Positions 8,229-17,589 are shown, counted from the stretch's first letter. The stretch is 64,000 nucleotides of DNA from Microbacterium sp. MPKO10 (GCF_026107415.2 NZ_JAPCHX010000002.1:496001-560000), one strand, 5' to 3'. Notes: a model not told the origin generated them from the sequence alone. Numbers and translations: made by a program.

Positions 8229-8917
8229 CCGCCGCAGTGCTCACGGACGACCGTCGGGACGTCCTCCGGCGACGGATCCGCATCGTCGTCGCGATCGCGA
8301 TCACTTGGAACGTCATCGAGTCAGTCGTCGCACTAATCGCCGGCCACGCCGCCTCGTCGGCCGCGCTCATCGGCTTCGGCCTCGACTCCATCGTCGAGGT
8401 GCTCTCCGCCGCTGCGGTCGCCTGGCAGTTCGCCGCGCCCGACCCCGAGAAGCGCGAGAAGGTCGCCCTCCGGGTCATCGCACTGTCGTTCTTCGCCCTC
8501 GCCGCCTACGTGAGCGTGGACGCGGTTCTCACCCTGCTCGGACTGCGCGAGCCGGAGCACTCGCTGGTCGGCATCGCGATCGCTGCCCTGAGCCTGGCCG
8601 TGATGCCGTTCCTGAGCTGGTTCGAGCGCCGCACCGGCCGCGAGCTCGGATCGGCATCCGCGGTGGCGGACTCCAAGCAGACGCTGATCTGCACCTACCT
8701 GTCCGCGGCCTTGCTGGCCGGCCTGCTGCTCAACAGCCTGCTCGGCTGGGCGTGGGCCGACTCCGTCGCCGCGCTTGTCATCGCGGTCTTCGCCGTCCGC
8801 GAGGGTGTCGAGGCGTGGAAGGGCGACGCCTGCTGCGCCGCGCCAGTCGCCGTCCTCAACGGTGAGCAGGAGGTGGACGCATGCGAGGACGCCTGCTGCG
8901 CCGCAGATGCATGCTGA
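8225..8917 (+). CDS. CDF-family cation efflux protein with Cys-rich tail
   Basis: Product of 230 aa, GTG start overlapping the cmtR stop. Six hydrophobic segments; FGLDS in TM2 and ADSKQT in TM5 take the places of the CDF metal-binding Asp motifs. No cytoplasmic CDF domain follows; the protein ends in a short tail with seven cysteines (ACC, ACEDACC, DAC), probably a metal-binding patch. Controlled with cmtR, so the likely cargo is Cd, Pb or Zn exported across the membrane. Confidence 0.82.
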   Translation: MTAAVLTDDRRDVLRRRIRIVVAIAITWNVIESVVALIAGHAASSAALIGFGLDSIVEVLSAAAVAWQFAAPDPEKREKVALRVIALSFFALAAYVSVDAVLTLLGLREPEHSLVGIAIAALSLAVMPFLSWFERRTGRELGSASAVADSKQTLICTYLSAALLAGLLLNSLLGWAWADSVAALVIAVFAVREGVEAWKGDACCAAPVAVLNGEQEVDACEDACCAADAC

Positions 8918-8934
8918 TCGAAGGAGGAACGCCC

Positions 8935-9249
8935 ATGACCCACATCGGACCGCTGAACGGACTGCCGATCGCGTGCGCGCTCGGCCCGGATACAGGCGGG
9001 GCGCAGGTCGAGAAATGGCGAGCCTTCGACGCCGAGTACGCCCTCGGTGTCGAACGCAGCGATGCCGAGCTCGTTGTCTGCTACGAGAGGACCGACGACT
9101 CTGTGCGACGCTTGAGCAAGCTCGTCGCGACCGAGAGCGCCTGCTGCTCGTTCGTCGACTGGGTCGTCGACGACAGTCATGCCGATCTGCGTCTCGTCGT
9201 GTCCGGGACGCCGGATCAGCTCGCGGCACTCAACGTCGGCAACGGGTGA
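8935..9249 (+). CDS. Small CC-motif protein of the metal-resistance operon
   Basis: Product of 104 aa. ATG 8935 is preceded by AAGGAGG at good spacing, which decides the start; the frame is open further up inside the transporter gene. Contains single cysteines near residues 13 and 50 and an ESACCSFVDW motif near residue 70, like small CC[PS]F proteins seen beside metal genes in other bacteria. A metal-binding or chaperone role is inferred only. Last gene before boundary repeat A2. Confidence 0.65.
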   Translation: MTHIGPLNGLPIACALGPDTGGAQVEKWRAFDAEYALGVERSDAELVVCYERTDDSVRRLSKLVATESACCSFVDWVVDDSHADLRLVVSGTPDQLAALNVGNG

Positions 9250-9314
9250 TACTGGCTGTCGGCGCGGTCGGCGTTGACAGTAGCCCAACCGGCGCTCTCC
9301 CAGATGGTCTTCTG

Positions 9315-9350
9315 TACCGGAACTCGGTGGAGTTCCGGTTTAACGTCTAA
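9315..9350 (+). repeat. Boundary repeat A2
   Basis: Reads YRNSVEFRFNV-stop in the ychF frame; keeps the canonical FRFNV ending that ychF itself has lost. Ends module M1. Upstream CTGTACCGGAACTCGGTGG is shared nearly letter for letter with A4, A6 and A7. Confidence 0.8.
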
Positions 9351-9359
9351 AAATATCTT

Positions 9360-9401
9360 GCGACCGGGTGTGAGCTTGACGTCGAGTTCCGATCCAATAT
9401 C
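9360..9401 (+). repeat. 16-bp direct repeat copy 2 and possible decayed boundary repeat
   Basis: GCGACCGGGTGTGAGC (9360-9375) repeats the sequence at 4164-4179. Directly after it, 9378-9401 translates as DVEFRSNI, resembling DVVEFRFNV with one codon missing. It could be a worn tenth copy of the boundary repeat. Confidence 0.4.
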
Positions 9402-9474
9402 TGTGGCGGGTCTCGAGGGCTGAATCACCGGTGGCCTCGGGGAGGGGCTTGCCCGGGGTCCTGTAGATGTGCCC

Positions 9475-10263
9475 TTACGCGTGCAGGTCGCGCTCTTTCC
9501 ATCGTCTCGATGCCAACAGGGCTGTGCCGAGCGTGACGATGAGTCCGATCATGACCGGAATCGGCTCGATTCGTCCCGCCAGTGCATCGGTGGCGGGCAC
9601 ATAACGGAACGGAGAGATCGGGCCGAGAATGTCGATGCTTCCGACGTACTCAACAGTGATGGCGAGCCCGTATCCGATTGCGACGACGAAGACGGAGATA
9701 GCCAGAGCCACGCGCGCGTTCTGAGTGATGGCGGAGATCAGGAAGGCTATGCCGAAGAACGCAAGTTGTGCGAGCAGCATTCCCAACATGCTCAACAGAA
9801 TCTGCCCGGTGATCTCGCCGTCAGGGTTGGTCGTCACAAGGGCGAGTGCTGCAGTGACTAGTGTGATCGTGATGATGTTGAGCGATGCTGCAAACAGCTT
9901 TGCGCTGACGATCTGCGAACGGGCGAACGGCTTCGTGAACAGGAAGTCTGCGGTGCGATCGCGCTCCTCCTTCGCCATGATTGTGGCCCCGAGGATCGCG
10001 GCGTGCGCGCAGGCGACGAGTGCGTACCAGGGGTAGAGGGCGGCATAGTAGCCCAGCGGCGTCGTGATGGGCTGTGCATCCAAGCCGAAGATCAGGCGCA
10101 TGATTCGGGGCATGGCCTCGACGATCTCCCTGAGCTGATCGCCCATGCCGACTACGACAGGGTACTCGGCCGCGCCGATGATGACGAGGAACACCATGAC
10201 GGCGCTCCAACCGATGAGAGGCTTGCGGTTCGCTCGCATCTCGTGTCGGAAGACTGCGTTCAT
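9475..10263 (-). CDS. ABC-2 type permease (module M2, second)
   Basis: Product of 262 aa with six membrane segments and the ABC-2 permease pattern. KPFARSQIVSAKLF after the first segments is close to KPISRAGVYLSKGA of the upstream permease, so the two are paralogous. The ATG 10263 lies 11 bases after the stop of that gene. Last gene of the tetR-ATPase-permease-permease operon. Membrane part of an exporter of unknown substrate. Confidence 0.85.
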   Translation of the reverse strand: MNAVFRHEMRANRKPLIGWSAVMVFLVIIGAAEYPVVVGMGDQLREIVEAMPRIMRLIFGLDAQPITTPLGYYAALYPWYALVACAHAAILGATIMAKEERDRTADFLFTKPFARSQIVSAKLFAASLNIITITLVTAALALVTTNPDGEITGQILLSMLGMLLAQLAFFGIAFLISAITQNARVALAISVFVVAIGYGLAITVEYVGSIDILGPISPFRYVPATDALAGRIEPIPVMIGLIVTLGTALLASRRWKERDLHA

Positions 10264-10274
10264 TGCGATTCCTT

Positions 10275-11072
10275 TCAACGCGCCGTGGGGACGTCCTTGC
10301 GGACGAATATGAAGAACCCGATGACGCCTAGCGCGGCCAACCAACCGACATAGAGAATGACGAACAGTGGGGCATATCCCTGCCCCGAGAGAACGTCGCC
10401 GCTGGGGAAGTACTTGTAGGGGGAGAATGCTCGGGCAGCGTTGCTCTGTGCGACGCTCGCGAACATTCCGACGACATACAGCACGAAAGCGATCCCGAGG
10501 GCCACAGGGAGCGGCGCGCTCAATCGCGAAACCAAGGTACCGATCGTCATGCCGAGCACAAGAAAGAAGAGCTGGACGAGAGGGAAGACAAGGAAGAGCA
10601 GCACGAAGTGGTCGATGGCGAAGTCGTTGCCGATCAACGCAACCAGCGATGCTGCGAGGAAGACCGTCGAGGTGACGAACAGAGCGACCATCGCTGCTGC
10701 GCCCTTGGAAAGGTACACACCAGCGCGCGAGATGGGCTTGGTCAGCAGGAAGTCCGCAGTGTTCTGAACGTTCTCCTTGGTGATGATCCCAAGGCCGATA
10801 CCTGCCCCCTGAACCGCTGCGGGCAGCAGCAGGAAGGCGATGAGAAGCGCGTAGACACCGAGTGAAGTGAAAAAGTACTGAGGATCGACACCGAGCGCTT
10901 GCGTAGTCGGATTTCCTTCGAGCAGAGCTTCGAGTTCAGCGCGATCATCGGCATTTCCGGCGATGATCGACTCGAATACCGGATACAGGAACAGGATCGC
11001 GATCGCGAAACCCACCGCCCATGCAACGAGGGATCGGCGATACTGGCGGAGTTCAGACAGAAAAACAGTCAT
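10275..11072 (-). CDS. ABC-2 type permease (module M2, first)
   Basis: Product of 265 aa, six membrane segments. ATG 11072 is 7 bases from the ATPase stop; a longer frame would overlap that gene. It pairs with the next permease to form a heterodimeric membrane channel driven by the upstream ATPase, the usual layout for this exporter class. Confidence 0.85.
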   Translation of the reverse strand: MTVFLSELRQYRRSLVAWAVGFAIAILFLYPVFESIIAGNADDRAELEALLEGNPTTQALGVDPQYFFTSLGVYALLIAFLLLPAAVQGAGIGLGIITKENVQNTADFLLTKPISRAGVYLSKGAAAMVALFVTSTVFLAASLVALIGNDFAIDHFVLLFLVFPLVQLFFLVLGMTIGTLVSRLSAPLPVALGIAFVLYVVGMFASVAQSNAARAFSPYKYFPSGDVLSGQGYAPLFVILYVGWLAALGVIGFFIFVRKDVPTAR

Positions 11073-11079
11073 GCTCTTC

Positions 11080-11958
11080 TCACTGGTAGTAGTGCAGGAA
11101 AATCTCATCCAGTGACGGTTCGGATATCAGCACGTCCTCTGGGTGCAACCCGTGGACGACATCGAACATCCGTGTAAAGTCGCCGTGATAGATGAAACTT
11201 GTCCATGCATCAGCGTGGGACAGGTCGGATACGCCCTCAATATTCAAGGCGTGCTCGGGGATTGGTGTGGTTGTGCGCACGCGCACGTGCTTGAAGCTGC
11301 GCTTGCGCAGATCATCGATACTCTGGATCTCCAGAACGCGCCCCTCTTTCAAAATCGCGACCCGATCGCACATCGCCTGCACTTCGCTGAGTACATGCGA
11401 TGAGAACAAGATCGTGACCCCTCGATTGTTCTCCTCGTCCAGAATCTCGAACAGGGTGCGCTGCATGAGCGGGTCGAGGCCGCTCGTCGGCTCATCGAGG
11501 ATAAGAAGTCGAGGCGAGTGCAGCAGGGCTGCGACGATGCCGACCTTCTTCTTGTTGCCGAGGGAGAGGTCCCGAATCTTCCGTGTGGTGTCGAGCTTCA
11601 TACGCGATGCGAGTTCGGCGATTCGATCGCTTGCATCCACACCGTAGAGGCGTGCCGTGTAGGCGAGCAGATCGCGCACACGCATCCCGTCGTAGAAGAA
11701 CGTCTCAGAGGGTATGTAGCCGACATGTCGGGCGATCTCCGGCGCGTCACGGATGCAGTCCCGCCCGAAGATGCGCGCTGTTCCGGATGTCGGGCGGATG
11801 AGAGCAAGCAAGGCGCGAATCGTTGTGGACTTACCGGCACCATTCGGTCCGATGAAGCCGAATATCTCGCTCTCTTCAACCGCAAAGCTCACGTCGTCGA
11901 TGCCGCGATGTGTGCCGTAGCGCTTGGTCAGGCGATCGATGTCGATCACGGTGGTCAT
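11080..11958 (-). CDS. ABC transporter ATP-binding protein (module M2)
   Basis: Product of 292 aa. Walker [10 protein letters not shown] near residue 37, signature-like LSLGNKKK, Walker [13 protein letters not shown], and H-loop SSHVLSE. ATPase of a CcmA/NatA-type exporter. The ATG overlaps the tetR stop (ATGA), so expression is coupled to the repressor. Energises the two permeases downstream. Confidence 0.92.
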   Translation of the reverse strand: MTTVIDIDRLTKRYGTHRGIDDVSFAVEESEIFGFIGPNGAGKSTTIRALLALIRPTSGTARIFGRDCIRDAPEIARHVGYIPSETFFYDGMRVRDLLAYTARLYGVDASDRIAELASRMKLDTTRKIRDLSLGNKKKVGIVAALLHSPRLLILDEPTSGLDPLMQRTLFEILDEENNRGVTILFSSHVLSEVQAMCDRVAILKEGRVLEIQSIDDLRKRSFKHVRVRTTTPIPEHALNIEGVSDLSHADAWTSFIYHGDFTRMFDVVHGLHPEDVLISEPSLDEIFLHYYQ

Positions 11959-12572
11959 ATCTGCTCCGTTTCATCGGCCTTGTAGAGCATCTTTCGGAGA
12001 ACGGCCAAGTACTCGTCCAGCTCCGTCATGGCCTCCTCCGCGTGCTCCGCATAGGCCTCGAGGTCGTCGCCATACTTGTCGAGGGTCGCGGCGAATCCGC
12101 TGGTCACCCACAACAGAATCTGCTGGGCCTTCTGGGGATCGATGTCATCGCGAAAATGTGTCGCATCTGAAGACGTCATGATGTGGCCCAAGAGTGCACC
12201 AGCAGAGTCAGGAATATCCGCCGGCATGCCCTCGGGAAGAACCTCGGGCAGCGATATTCGCGCCTTGGCGATGAAGGCATAGACCAAGGGGTGTTCCGCG
12301 ATCGATTGAATGGCGACACGTGTAACCGCGCGCACGTTCTCGATGAAGTCTCGCGAATCGAGTGTGACGCGCTCATACTCAGCATTCATCACCTCTGCCG
12401 AGTGGCGCAGCAGATAGACAAAGAGCCCCTTCTTCGTGCCGAAGTAGTGAAAGATGAGTCCCTTTGAGATGCCTGCTGCCTCGGCTATGGCGTCCGTATT
12501 CGCCGTGTGATAGCCGCCAGCGAACTCTCGCAGCGCCGCATCCGTCAACCGCGCACGACGATCGGCGTCCAT
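11955..12572 (-). CDS. TetR-family regulator (module M2)
   Basis: Product of 205 aa. HTH near residues 10-52 (ANTDAIAEAAGISKGLIFHYF). First gene of the operon with an ABC ATPase and two permeases, so it most likely represses this exporter and responds to its substrate. Palindromic operators lie upstream at 12650-12696. Confidence 0.88.
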   Translation of the reverse strand: MDADRRARLTDAALREFAGGYHTANTDAIAEAAGISKGLIFHYFGTKKGLFVYLLRHSAEVMNAEYERVTLDSRDFIENVRAVTRVAIQSIAEHPLVYAFIAKARISLPEVLPEGMPADIPDSAGALLGHIMTSSDATHFRDDIDPQKAQQILLWVTSGFAATLDKYGDDLEAYAEHAEEAMTELDEYLAVLRKMLYKADETEQI

Positions 12573-12647
12573 AGGCGCGAGCTTCCGCGCGAACGAGTCT
12601 TGCTCTGAAGTGGTAGCGATGGTGATCTCCGGGTTTGCTAGGATTCG

Positions 12648-12696
12648 ATTGACTTGCTGGTCAGTCGAGTTTATCGAGCGTTGACTAACAAGTCAA
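12648..12696. promoter_or_regulatory. Candidate TetR operators upstream of the M2 operon
   Basis: TTGACT-AACA-AGTCAA at 12681-12696 is a perfect 6-bp inverted repeat. A second, imperfect one (GACT...AGTC) lies at 12651-12666. They would overlap the promoter of the minus-strand operon. The same TTGACT/AGTCAA arms occur at 30613 and 39076. Confidence 0.6.
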
Positions 12697-12892
12697 TGGA
12701 CAACGTGTTCGTGTTCGATAGAGGGGGTCGCCCGCGGTTAGAAGCTGGAGTGTGGGGGCTCGCGGACGTTCGCCATCGAGGCGGGAAACGGGAAAGATGG
12801 TGTCGTGCCGCGGCGGGCTCTGGCCGCGCGGTCGTGTTGGGCTTCGCGGGTCCGACCAGCCTTCAATGCAAGCGACGGAGAGGTTTGCCAAC
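12697..12892. other. Intergenic stretch, nothing recognised
   Basis: From the M2 operator region to boundary repeat A3. Apart from shadow frames I see no gene, hairpin or repeat that can be supported. Confidence 0.4.
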
Positions 12893-12928
12893 CGCGGCGA
12901 CGTGGTGGAGTTCCGGTTCTCGAACTGA
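12893..12928 (+). repeat. Boundary repeat A3
   Basis: Reads NRGDVVEFRFSN-stop in the ychF frame. This copy carries the GDVVEFRF left half typical of a real YchF C terminus, not the YRNSVEFRF half of A2, A5 and A6. Separates modules M2 and M3. Confidence 0.8.
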
Positions 12929-13241
12929 ACCTTTGAAGCTGAATATCTAAGCTGGTCGTTGACCTGGGTCAACAGACCGGGCGCACGATCGACGGTTTCG
13001 ACCCGCACGCGGAGCGTGCTTGCATCCATCTCCCAGCGCGAGCGAGATTCTGTGTAGAGCATGAGCAGACGTTCGGTCAAGAAGACAGTCGGGTACGTCG
13101 TCCTCCAAGGGAAGCTGCTGTGTCCACACATGACGGTTTCCCCGTCGCACGCGGATGCGCTGACCCTCGTTCAGGTATGACTCCTGTTCACGCATGCTGT
13201 ACTGCGAGCGACTCTCTGCTTCAGGGTTGCACGTGCGGGCG
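12929..13241 (-). other. Unassigned stretch, possible ORF remnant
   Basis: A minus-strand frame is open from about 13131 down through repeat A3 (for example PTVFLTERLLMLYTESRSRW). I do not recognise it, and the same strand is open in another frame, so it may be a gene fragment or chance. No terminator is evident between it and the M3 permease. Confidence 0.25.
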
Positions 13242-14813
13242 TTATACAGAGGGGACGGTTCGGCGGGAGAACGCCCAAATTGCAATGCTCGTCAGCACGG
13301 CCGCGAGTGAGCACACCACCAGAAGCGGCGTGAGTGCGAAGTCCTCAACGGGGAGAGCTGGCATGTGTTGGGTAACGCTCAGTGCGGTGAGCAGTGCGGG
13401 CATGCCGAGGACGGCTCCGAAGTATTGGACGATCATGCTGATGGCGAGAGGAATCCACGCGAGTCCTTGCCATTTCGACCACAGCGCGTACAGGGCTCCC
13501 GAGAGGGCCAGGATCACGAGGACCTCCGGCAGACGTTGCGCGAGGGCACCGATCATGTCGGGCAGCAGTGACGGATCGGCGTTGGCAGCTGATGAGCCGA
13601 GCCCGACGGCGAGCCCAGTCACCATCAGCATGAGAGCGGAAGAGCCAGCAGTGACACCGAGCCACGCGCCGATCCAGGCCGGGCGGCTGGTCGACGTGCC
13701 GAGAGCTCCTTCCAGACGACCAGACGCCTCCTCCGAGCGCATGCGACCTATTGACGTCAGCGCGAAGACGCTGACAAGGAATCCCAGCGTCACGGCGATC
13801 GTGCTGAGGTAGTTGCGTACAAGGTCTCCCTCGCCGAACAGGCCGTTCGCGCCAGCGACGTCCATCGTCGACGACATCGTGCCCCATACGAGCCCCAGTG
13901 CTGCCAAAGCTATGGTCCACCAGAGGAAGGAACCGCGTAGAAGCCTCCAGACGAGGGACACGGGGCCGCGCAGGTTGCGCGACGCACGTGAGGGTCCCGG
14001 TCGCGGAGCTGTCATGGCCGCGCCGACGTCTCGCCTCGTGGACAGGGCGAACCCGATCCCTGCGAGCAACGCAGCGGCGGCGAAGGTCAAGATCACGGGC
14101 CACCAGGTCGGATCGGTGACAGGACGTGTGAGGTTCGGCCACGCCATCGGCGACAGCCACAGTGTGGGGTTGTCGTTTCCTGAGACAGCCAATGTGCCGC
14201 GCAGGAGAGACGAGGCCGCGAGGACAATTCCCGCGATTCCGCCCGCGGTGCGGGTGGTTCCTGCGATCTGTGCCGTGATCGCTGTCACGGCTCCGAAGAA
14301 CAACCCCGTCGCTGCGGTGGAGATTCCGAACAAGATCGACGCATGGGTGCCGAGGCCGATTGTGAGTCCAGCGAGGGAGAGAAGCGCGGCGAGTATTCCA
14401 TTGCCGATCGCAGCGATCGAAAGTGCGGATGCGAGCGGGGCATGCCGTCCGATGACGGCACCGCGCATCAGTTCCGCGCGACCTGTCTGTTCCTCGCCGC
14501 GTGTGTGGCGCAACACGATGAGGATCGTCATGATCCCCGCAGCGAGAACAAACTCCTGTTGGTACATGAAGAAGTAGCTCTGCAAGCTGCCGCCCTCGGT
14601 ACCGTAGACCGGACCGGCGAACACGGCGAGCATCGGGCGGATCTCAGCCAAAGCTTCAGGCGCATCGATGAAATCGCTCATTGTCGATTCCAGCGAACCA
14701 AAAAAGAGGGGAACGAAGGCGGCTGTCGCGATCGTCCAGATCGGCAAACGCCATCGATCGCGGCGCATGCCGAGGCGGGTCAGCAGGCCGGTGCCGGTCA
14801 GAGCATCACGCAT
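13242..14813 (-). CDS. ABC exporter permease, large (module M3)
   Basis: Product of 523 aa with about 12 membrane segments, effectively two ABC-2 permease halves in one chain, as in antibiotic exporters of the Tet/polyketide type in actinobacteria. ATG 14813 overlaps the ATPase stop by 8 bases; an ATG at 14831 is a possible alternative. Works with the upstream ATPase. Not similar in detail to the M2 permeases. Confidence 0.85.
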   Translation of the reverse strand: MRDALTGTGLLTRLGMRRDRWRLPIWTIATAAFVPLFFGSLESTMSDFIDAPEALAEIRPMLAVFAGPVYGTEGGSLQSYFFMYQQEFVLAAGIMTILIVLRHTRGEEQTGRAELMRGAVIGRHAPLASALSIAAIGNGILAALLSLAGLTIGLGTHASILFGISTAATGLFFGAVTAITAQIAGTTRTAGGIAGIVLAASSLLRGTLAVSGNDNPTLWLSPMAWPNLTRPVTDPTWWPVILTFAAAALLAGIGFALSTRRDVGAAMTAPRPGPSRASRNLRGPVSLVWRLLRGSFLWWTIALAALGLVWGTMSSTMDVAGANGLFGEGDLVRNYLSTIAVTLGFLVSVFALTSIGRMRSEEASGRLEGALGTSTSRPAWIGAWLGVTAGSSALMLMVTGLAVGLGSSAANADPSLLPDMIGALAQRLPEVLVILALSGALYALWSKWQGLAWIPLAISMIVQYFGAVLGMPALLTALSVTQHMPALPVEDFALTPLLVVCSLAAVLTSIAIWAFSRRTVPSV

Positions 14814-15702
14814 TGTTGACCGCCTTGTCATAGTGGCGCAGCATCAGCTCTTCCAGGCTCGGAGGGTTGCTCGTCAGGGAAGCGAGACCGAACGTTCCGA
14901 GATGCTCGAGAGCGAGTCCGAGGGCATCGTCCGTCACAAGGAAACGCGCTGCGGTACCGTCCTGCTCGAGGTCGGTGACCCCAGGTATGTCACCAATGCC
15001 CGTTGCTTTCCTTTCGGTCGTGGCCGCAATGAACGTGCCTGAGAGATGGCGCAGGTCCGCGAGCGTGCCGGATTCGACGGTGCCTCCCGCGCGCACGATC
15101 GTCACGCGGTCGGCGAGACGCTCGACCTCGGCGAGGATATGGCTCGAGAGCAACACAGTGCGACCCTGTTCGCGAACGCGGACCACCTCGTCCTGAAAGA
15201 TCAGCTCCATAAGGGGGTCGAGGCCACTCGTCGGCTCATCGAGGACGAGAAGCTCAGCGGTTGATGCGAAGGCTGCAACCAGCGCGACTTTCTGCCGATT
15301 CCCCGTCGAGTAGGAGCGAGCCATCTTCGAAGGATCAAGATCAAACCTCTCGATGAGCTCATCGCGGCGGGTGGCATCCAGGCCACCGCGCATGCGGCCC
15401 AGCAGATCGATGGTCTCGCCTCCTGTCAGAGTGGGCCAGAGCTCGACGTCGCCGGGCACATGCACGACACGCCGATGGAGTTCGACCGCATCGCGCCATG
15501 GATCTCCACCCAGCAAGGAGACCCGCCCGGCTTCATGTCGGGCCAGACCCATGAGGATGCGGATCGTCGTGGACTTGCCTGCTCCGTTCGGCCCCAGGAA
15601 TCCGTGGACCTCGCCCTGGTGGACAGTAAGGTCGAGCCCGTTCAGCGCGCGCTGCGTGCCATAGCTTTTGACGAGGCCGGATGCGTCGATGACAGTGGTC
15701 AT
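14806..15702 (-). CDS. ABC transporter ATP-binding protein (module M3)
   Basis: Product of 298 aa. Walker [14 protein letters not shown], signature-like [11 protein letters not shown], Walker [14 protein letters not shown], and H-loop SSHILAE. The ATG overlaps the tetR stop (ATGA). Same gene order as M2, but the sequence is clearly a different subfamily, so M2 and M3 are not a recent duplication. Confidence 0.92.
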   Translation of the reverse strand: MTTVIDASGLVKSYGTQRALNGLDLTVHQGEVHGFLGPNGAGKSTTIRILMGLARHEAGRVSLLGGDPWRDAVELHRRVVHVPGDVELWPTLTGGETIDLLGRMRGGLDATRRDELIERFDLDPSKMARSYSTGNRQKVALVAAFASTAELLVLDEPTSGLDPLMELIFQDEVVRVREQGRTVLLSSHILAEVERLADRVTIVRAGGTVESGTLADLRHLSGTFIAATTERKATGIGDIPGVTDLEQDGTAARFLVTDDALGLALEHLGTFGLASLTSNPPSLEELMLRHYDKAVNNA

Positions 15703-16322
15703 GATCGTTCTCCAAGGTGTGCATTCTGGGTTTGGCAGGTGTAACCGACGGTGCGAAGCACCCGGTGTAGATACCTCTCGATGTCTTCGACGGGTGTGTC
15801 ATCAGGTTCGGCGAGTAGATGCATGTTGGTGCAGCTCGTCACCACGGTGTATATGGCGTCGATGTCGCTACCCGCAGGGAACTGACCTGCTGCTGCTGCG
15901 CGCGTGAGCGTGGAGTGAAGCAACTCTGCCCGATCGTCGCTGCCTGTCTGCCGGAAACGCGCGTGGAGCTGGGGGTAGTCGTGCACAACCGTCATGACAC
16001 GGCGCAGCAGCGCCCGACCGCGTGGGTCGGCCATAGCCGCAGCAGTGTCCGCCACCAACTCGTCGACGGTCGGTTTCGAGAGAGCTGGGCCGTCGAGATA
16101 GGCCCGAAAGCTCGCCTCGAACGCGCCGACCACGAGATCCTCGCGCGTGGAGTAGCGGCGGTACACAGTTGCCCGCGTCACCCCGGCGCGACGTGCCACG
16201 ACGTCGACTTTCACCGAGTCAACTCCGCCGTCGAGCAACAGATCGATGGCCGCGCCCAGGATCGCGCTATCAGCCACCGTGCTGCGTGGTCGGCCGGGTT
16301 TTGCTTCGTCATTGGCGTCCAT
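15699..16322 (-). CDS. TetR-family regulator (module M3)
   Basis: Product of 207 aa from ATG 16322. HTH about residues 15-60 ([20 protein letters not shown]). The frame stays open upstream through boundary repeat A4, but the operator lies between, so the short start is preferred. Represses its own operon with ATPase and permease by inference. Confidence 0.87.
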   Translation of the reverse strand: MDANDEAKPGRPRSTVADSAILGAAIDLLLDGGVDSVKVDVVARRAGVTRATVYRRYSTREDLVVGAFEASFRAYLDGPALSKPTVDELVADTAAAMADPRGRALLRRVMTVVHDYPQLHARFRQTGSDDRAELLHSTLTRAAAAGQFPAGSDIDAIYTVVTSCTNMHLLAEPDDTPVEDIERYLHRVLRTVGYTCQTQNAHLGERS

Positions 16323-16331
16323 GCCGATAAC

Positions 16332-16352
16332 AATACAGTACTGAGCTGTATT
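16332..16352. promoter_or_regulatory. Operator of the M3 tetR-ABC operon
   Basis: AATACAG (16332-16338) and CTGTATT (16346-16352) form a perfect 7-bp inverted repeat with a 7-base spacer, 10 bases upstream of the tetR start on the minus strand. Typical size for a TetR dimer site. Confidence 0.7.
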
Positions 16353-16414
16353 TATAAAAGTGGCCTGGAAGTGGCGGCCGGAGCCTTTGAGCTCTCGAGG
16401 TAATGGTTGGTACG

Positions 16415-16450
16415 TGCCGGAACTCGGTGGAGTTTCGTTTTGCGATCTAA
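16415..16450 (+). repeat. Boundary repeat A4
   Basis: Reads CRNSVEFRFAI-stop in the ychF frame. The upstream TGGTTGGTACGTGCCGG matches the corresponding part of A6 and A7. After the stop, CTTCTGCTGATGTCT resembles CGTCTGGTGAGGTCT after A6, so homology extends to about 55-60 bases. Confidence 0.78.
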
Positions 16451-16491
16451 CTTCTGCTGATGTCTCTGGTGGCTCAGCGCAGACCTTCGAC

Positions 16492-17010
16492 TTACTGTTC
16501 GGTGCCGGTGAGAAACAAGCCGACACCACGCCCGTAGGCACCTTCGGGGTCATTGGCTTTGCCGGTCAGTTCTCCGAGGGTGCGTGAGACACGCGAGGCG
16601 GTCGGGAACCGGGTCTGGTCGCCGATCGCGGCGGTCAGGGCCGGCCCGATGTTCGACCACCAGTCAGTGTCGTGGTCTTCGCCCGGTTCTCTGGAGCCTT
16701 GTGCGGCGAGGGTGGCGCGGGCGGTTCCCTGCACCAACGAGAGCAAGGCGGTGAGGGTGTGCTCCATGTCGATGTCGGTCAGCCCGATTCCGTCTAGGGC
16801 GCGCAACTCGGTCTCGTACTTCGTCGAGGATCCTGGTCCGGGGACGGGGCGTCCGGCGGCGAGGTCGGTGATCCAGGGATGGGCTTGGCAACTCGCCCAG
16901 TTCGCTTCGGCGATCGCGGTGACGCGTTCCCGCCAGTGCGCGCCCTCGGGGATCGTGACGGCCTCGTAGGTCACGCCCGCGACGTGATCGAGCATGAGCT
17001 CGACGAGTTC
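16492..17010 (-). pseudogene. TetR-family regulator remnant lacking the HTH
   Basis: About 170 codons that match a TetR C-terminal ligand-binding domain (VELMLDHVAG at the start, then HWRERVTAIAEANW and LTALLSLVQGTARATL). The DNA-binding N terminus that must precede it is absent; upstream codons have no HTH. A gene cut at its 5' end, lying immediately right of A4. Confidence 0.65.
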
Positions 17011-17084
17011 GGCAGGGCAACTCGCGGGACATATGTCTGGCGAGAGGCCACGTGGAATCTGAGTTCCTGCCAGGCGAGTGTCTG

Positions 17085-17498
17085 TCAGTCGTCGAAGACT
17101 GGCTTCAGGTCCTGCTGAATCTGCTCAAAATTGTTTGGGGAGACTTGCCAGCGCGATCGATCCGAATCCTCATACGTCGTGTCGTAGCTTCCGTCGGTGA
17201 GACGGAGCTGGAAGAGAATCTTCACCGGTGGGGTCTGCCCATTCGGGTAGCGATCGGCGACGAAATCAGCAAGAGGTTTCTCAAGACTTGCCGGTTCAGC
17301 AGAGATGGGCTTCACCCAGGCATCTTCTGCACCATACGCATAGCCGTAACTCTGCTGATACTCACCGTCGTCATCGAGCCCCAGAACGATGGCGAATGAT
17401 TCCCAGTCGTCGGGAAGTGCATTGCCTCGTCTCGCTTGGCTGGCGTCGATGGCGGCCACGAATGCGTGCATCAGCGGGACGATGGGGTCTTCAGTCAA
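17085..17498 (-). CDS. Hypothetical protein, possibly an orphan YezG/DUF600-like immunity protein
   Basis: Product of 137 aa, acidic, no signal or membrane segment. LPDDWESFAIVL, many aromatic residues, a DGSYDTTYED segment and SRWQVSPNNFEQI near the C terminus resemble YezG-type immunity proteins of polymorphic toxins as I remember them. No toxin gene is next to it. The assignment is weak; existence as a gene is better supported by uniform codon use. Confidence 0.5.
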   Translation of the reverse strand: MTEDPIVPLMHAFVAAIDASQARRGNALPDDWESFAIVLGLDDDGEYQQSYGYAYGAEDAWVKPISAEPASLEKPLADFVADRYPNGQTPPVKILFQLRLTDGSYDTTYEDSDRSRWQVSPNNFEQIQQDLKPVFDD

Positions 17499-17589
17499 GA
17501 GCGTTCCTCTCGATCAGTCGAATATTCGGATGCCGTGTGACAGTGTACGAGTCACAGGCCGTTTGCCACAGAGGCCAGCGTTGCCGTCG

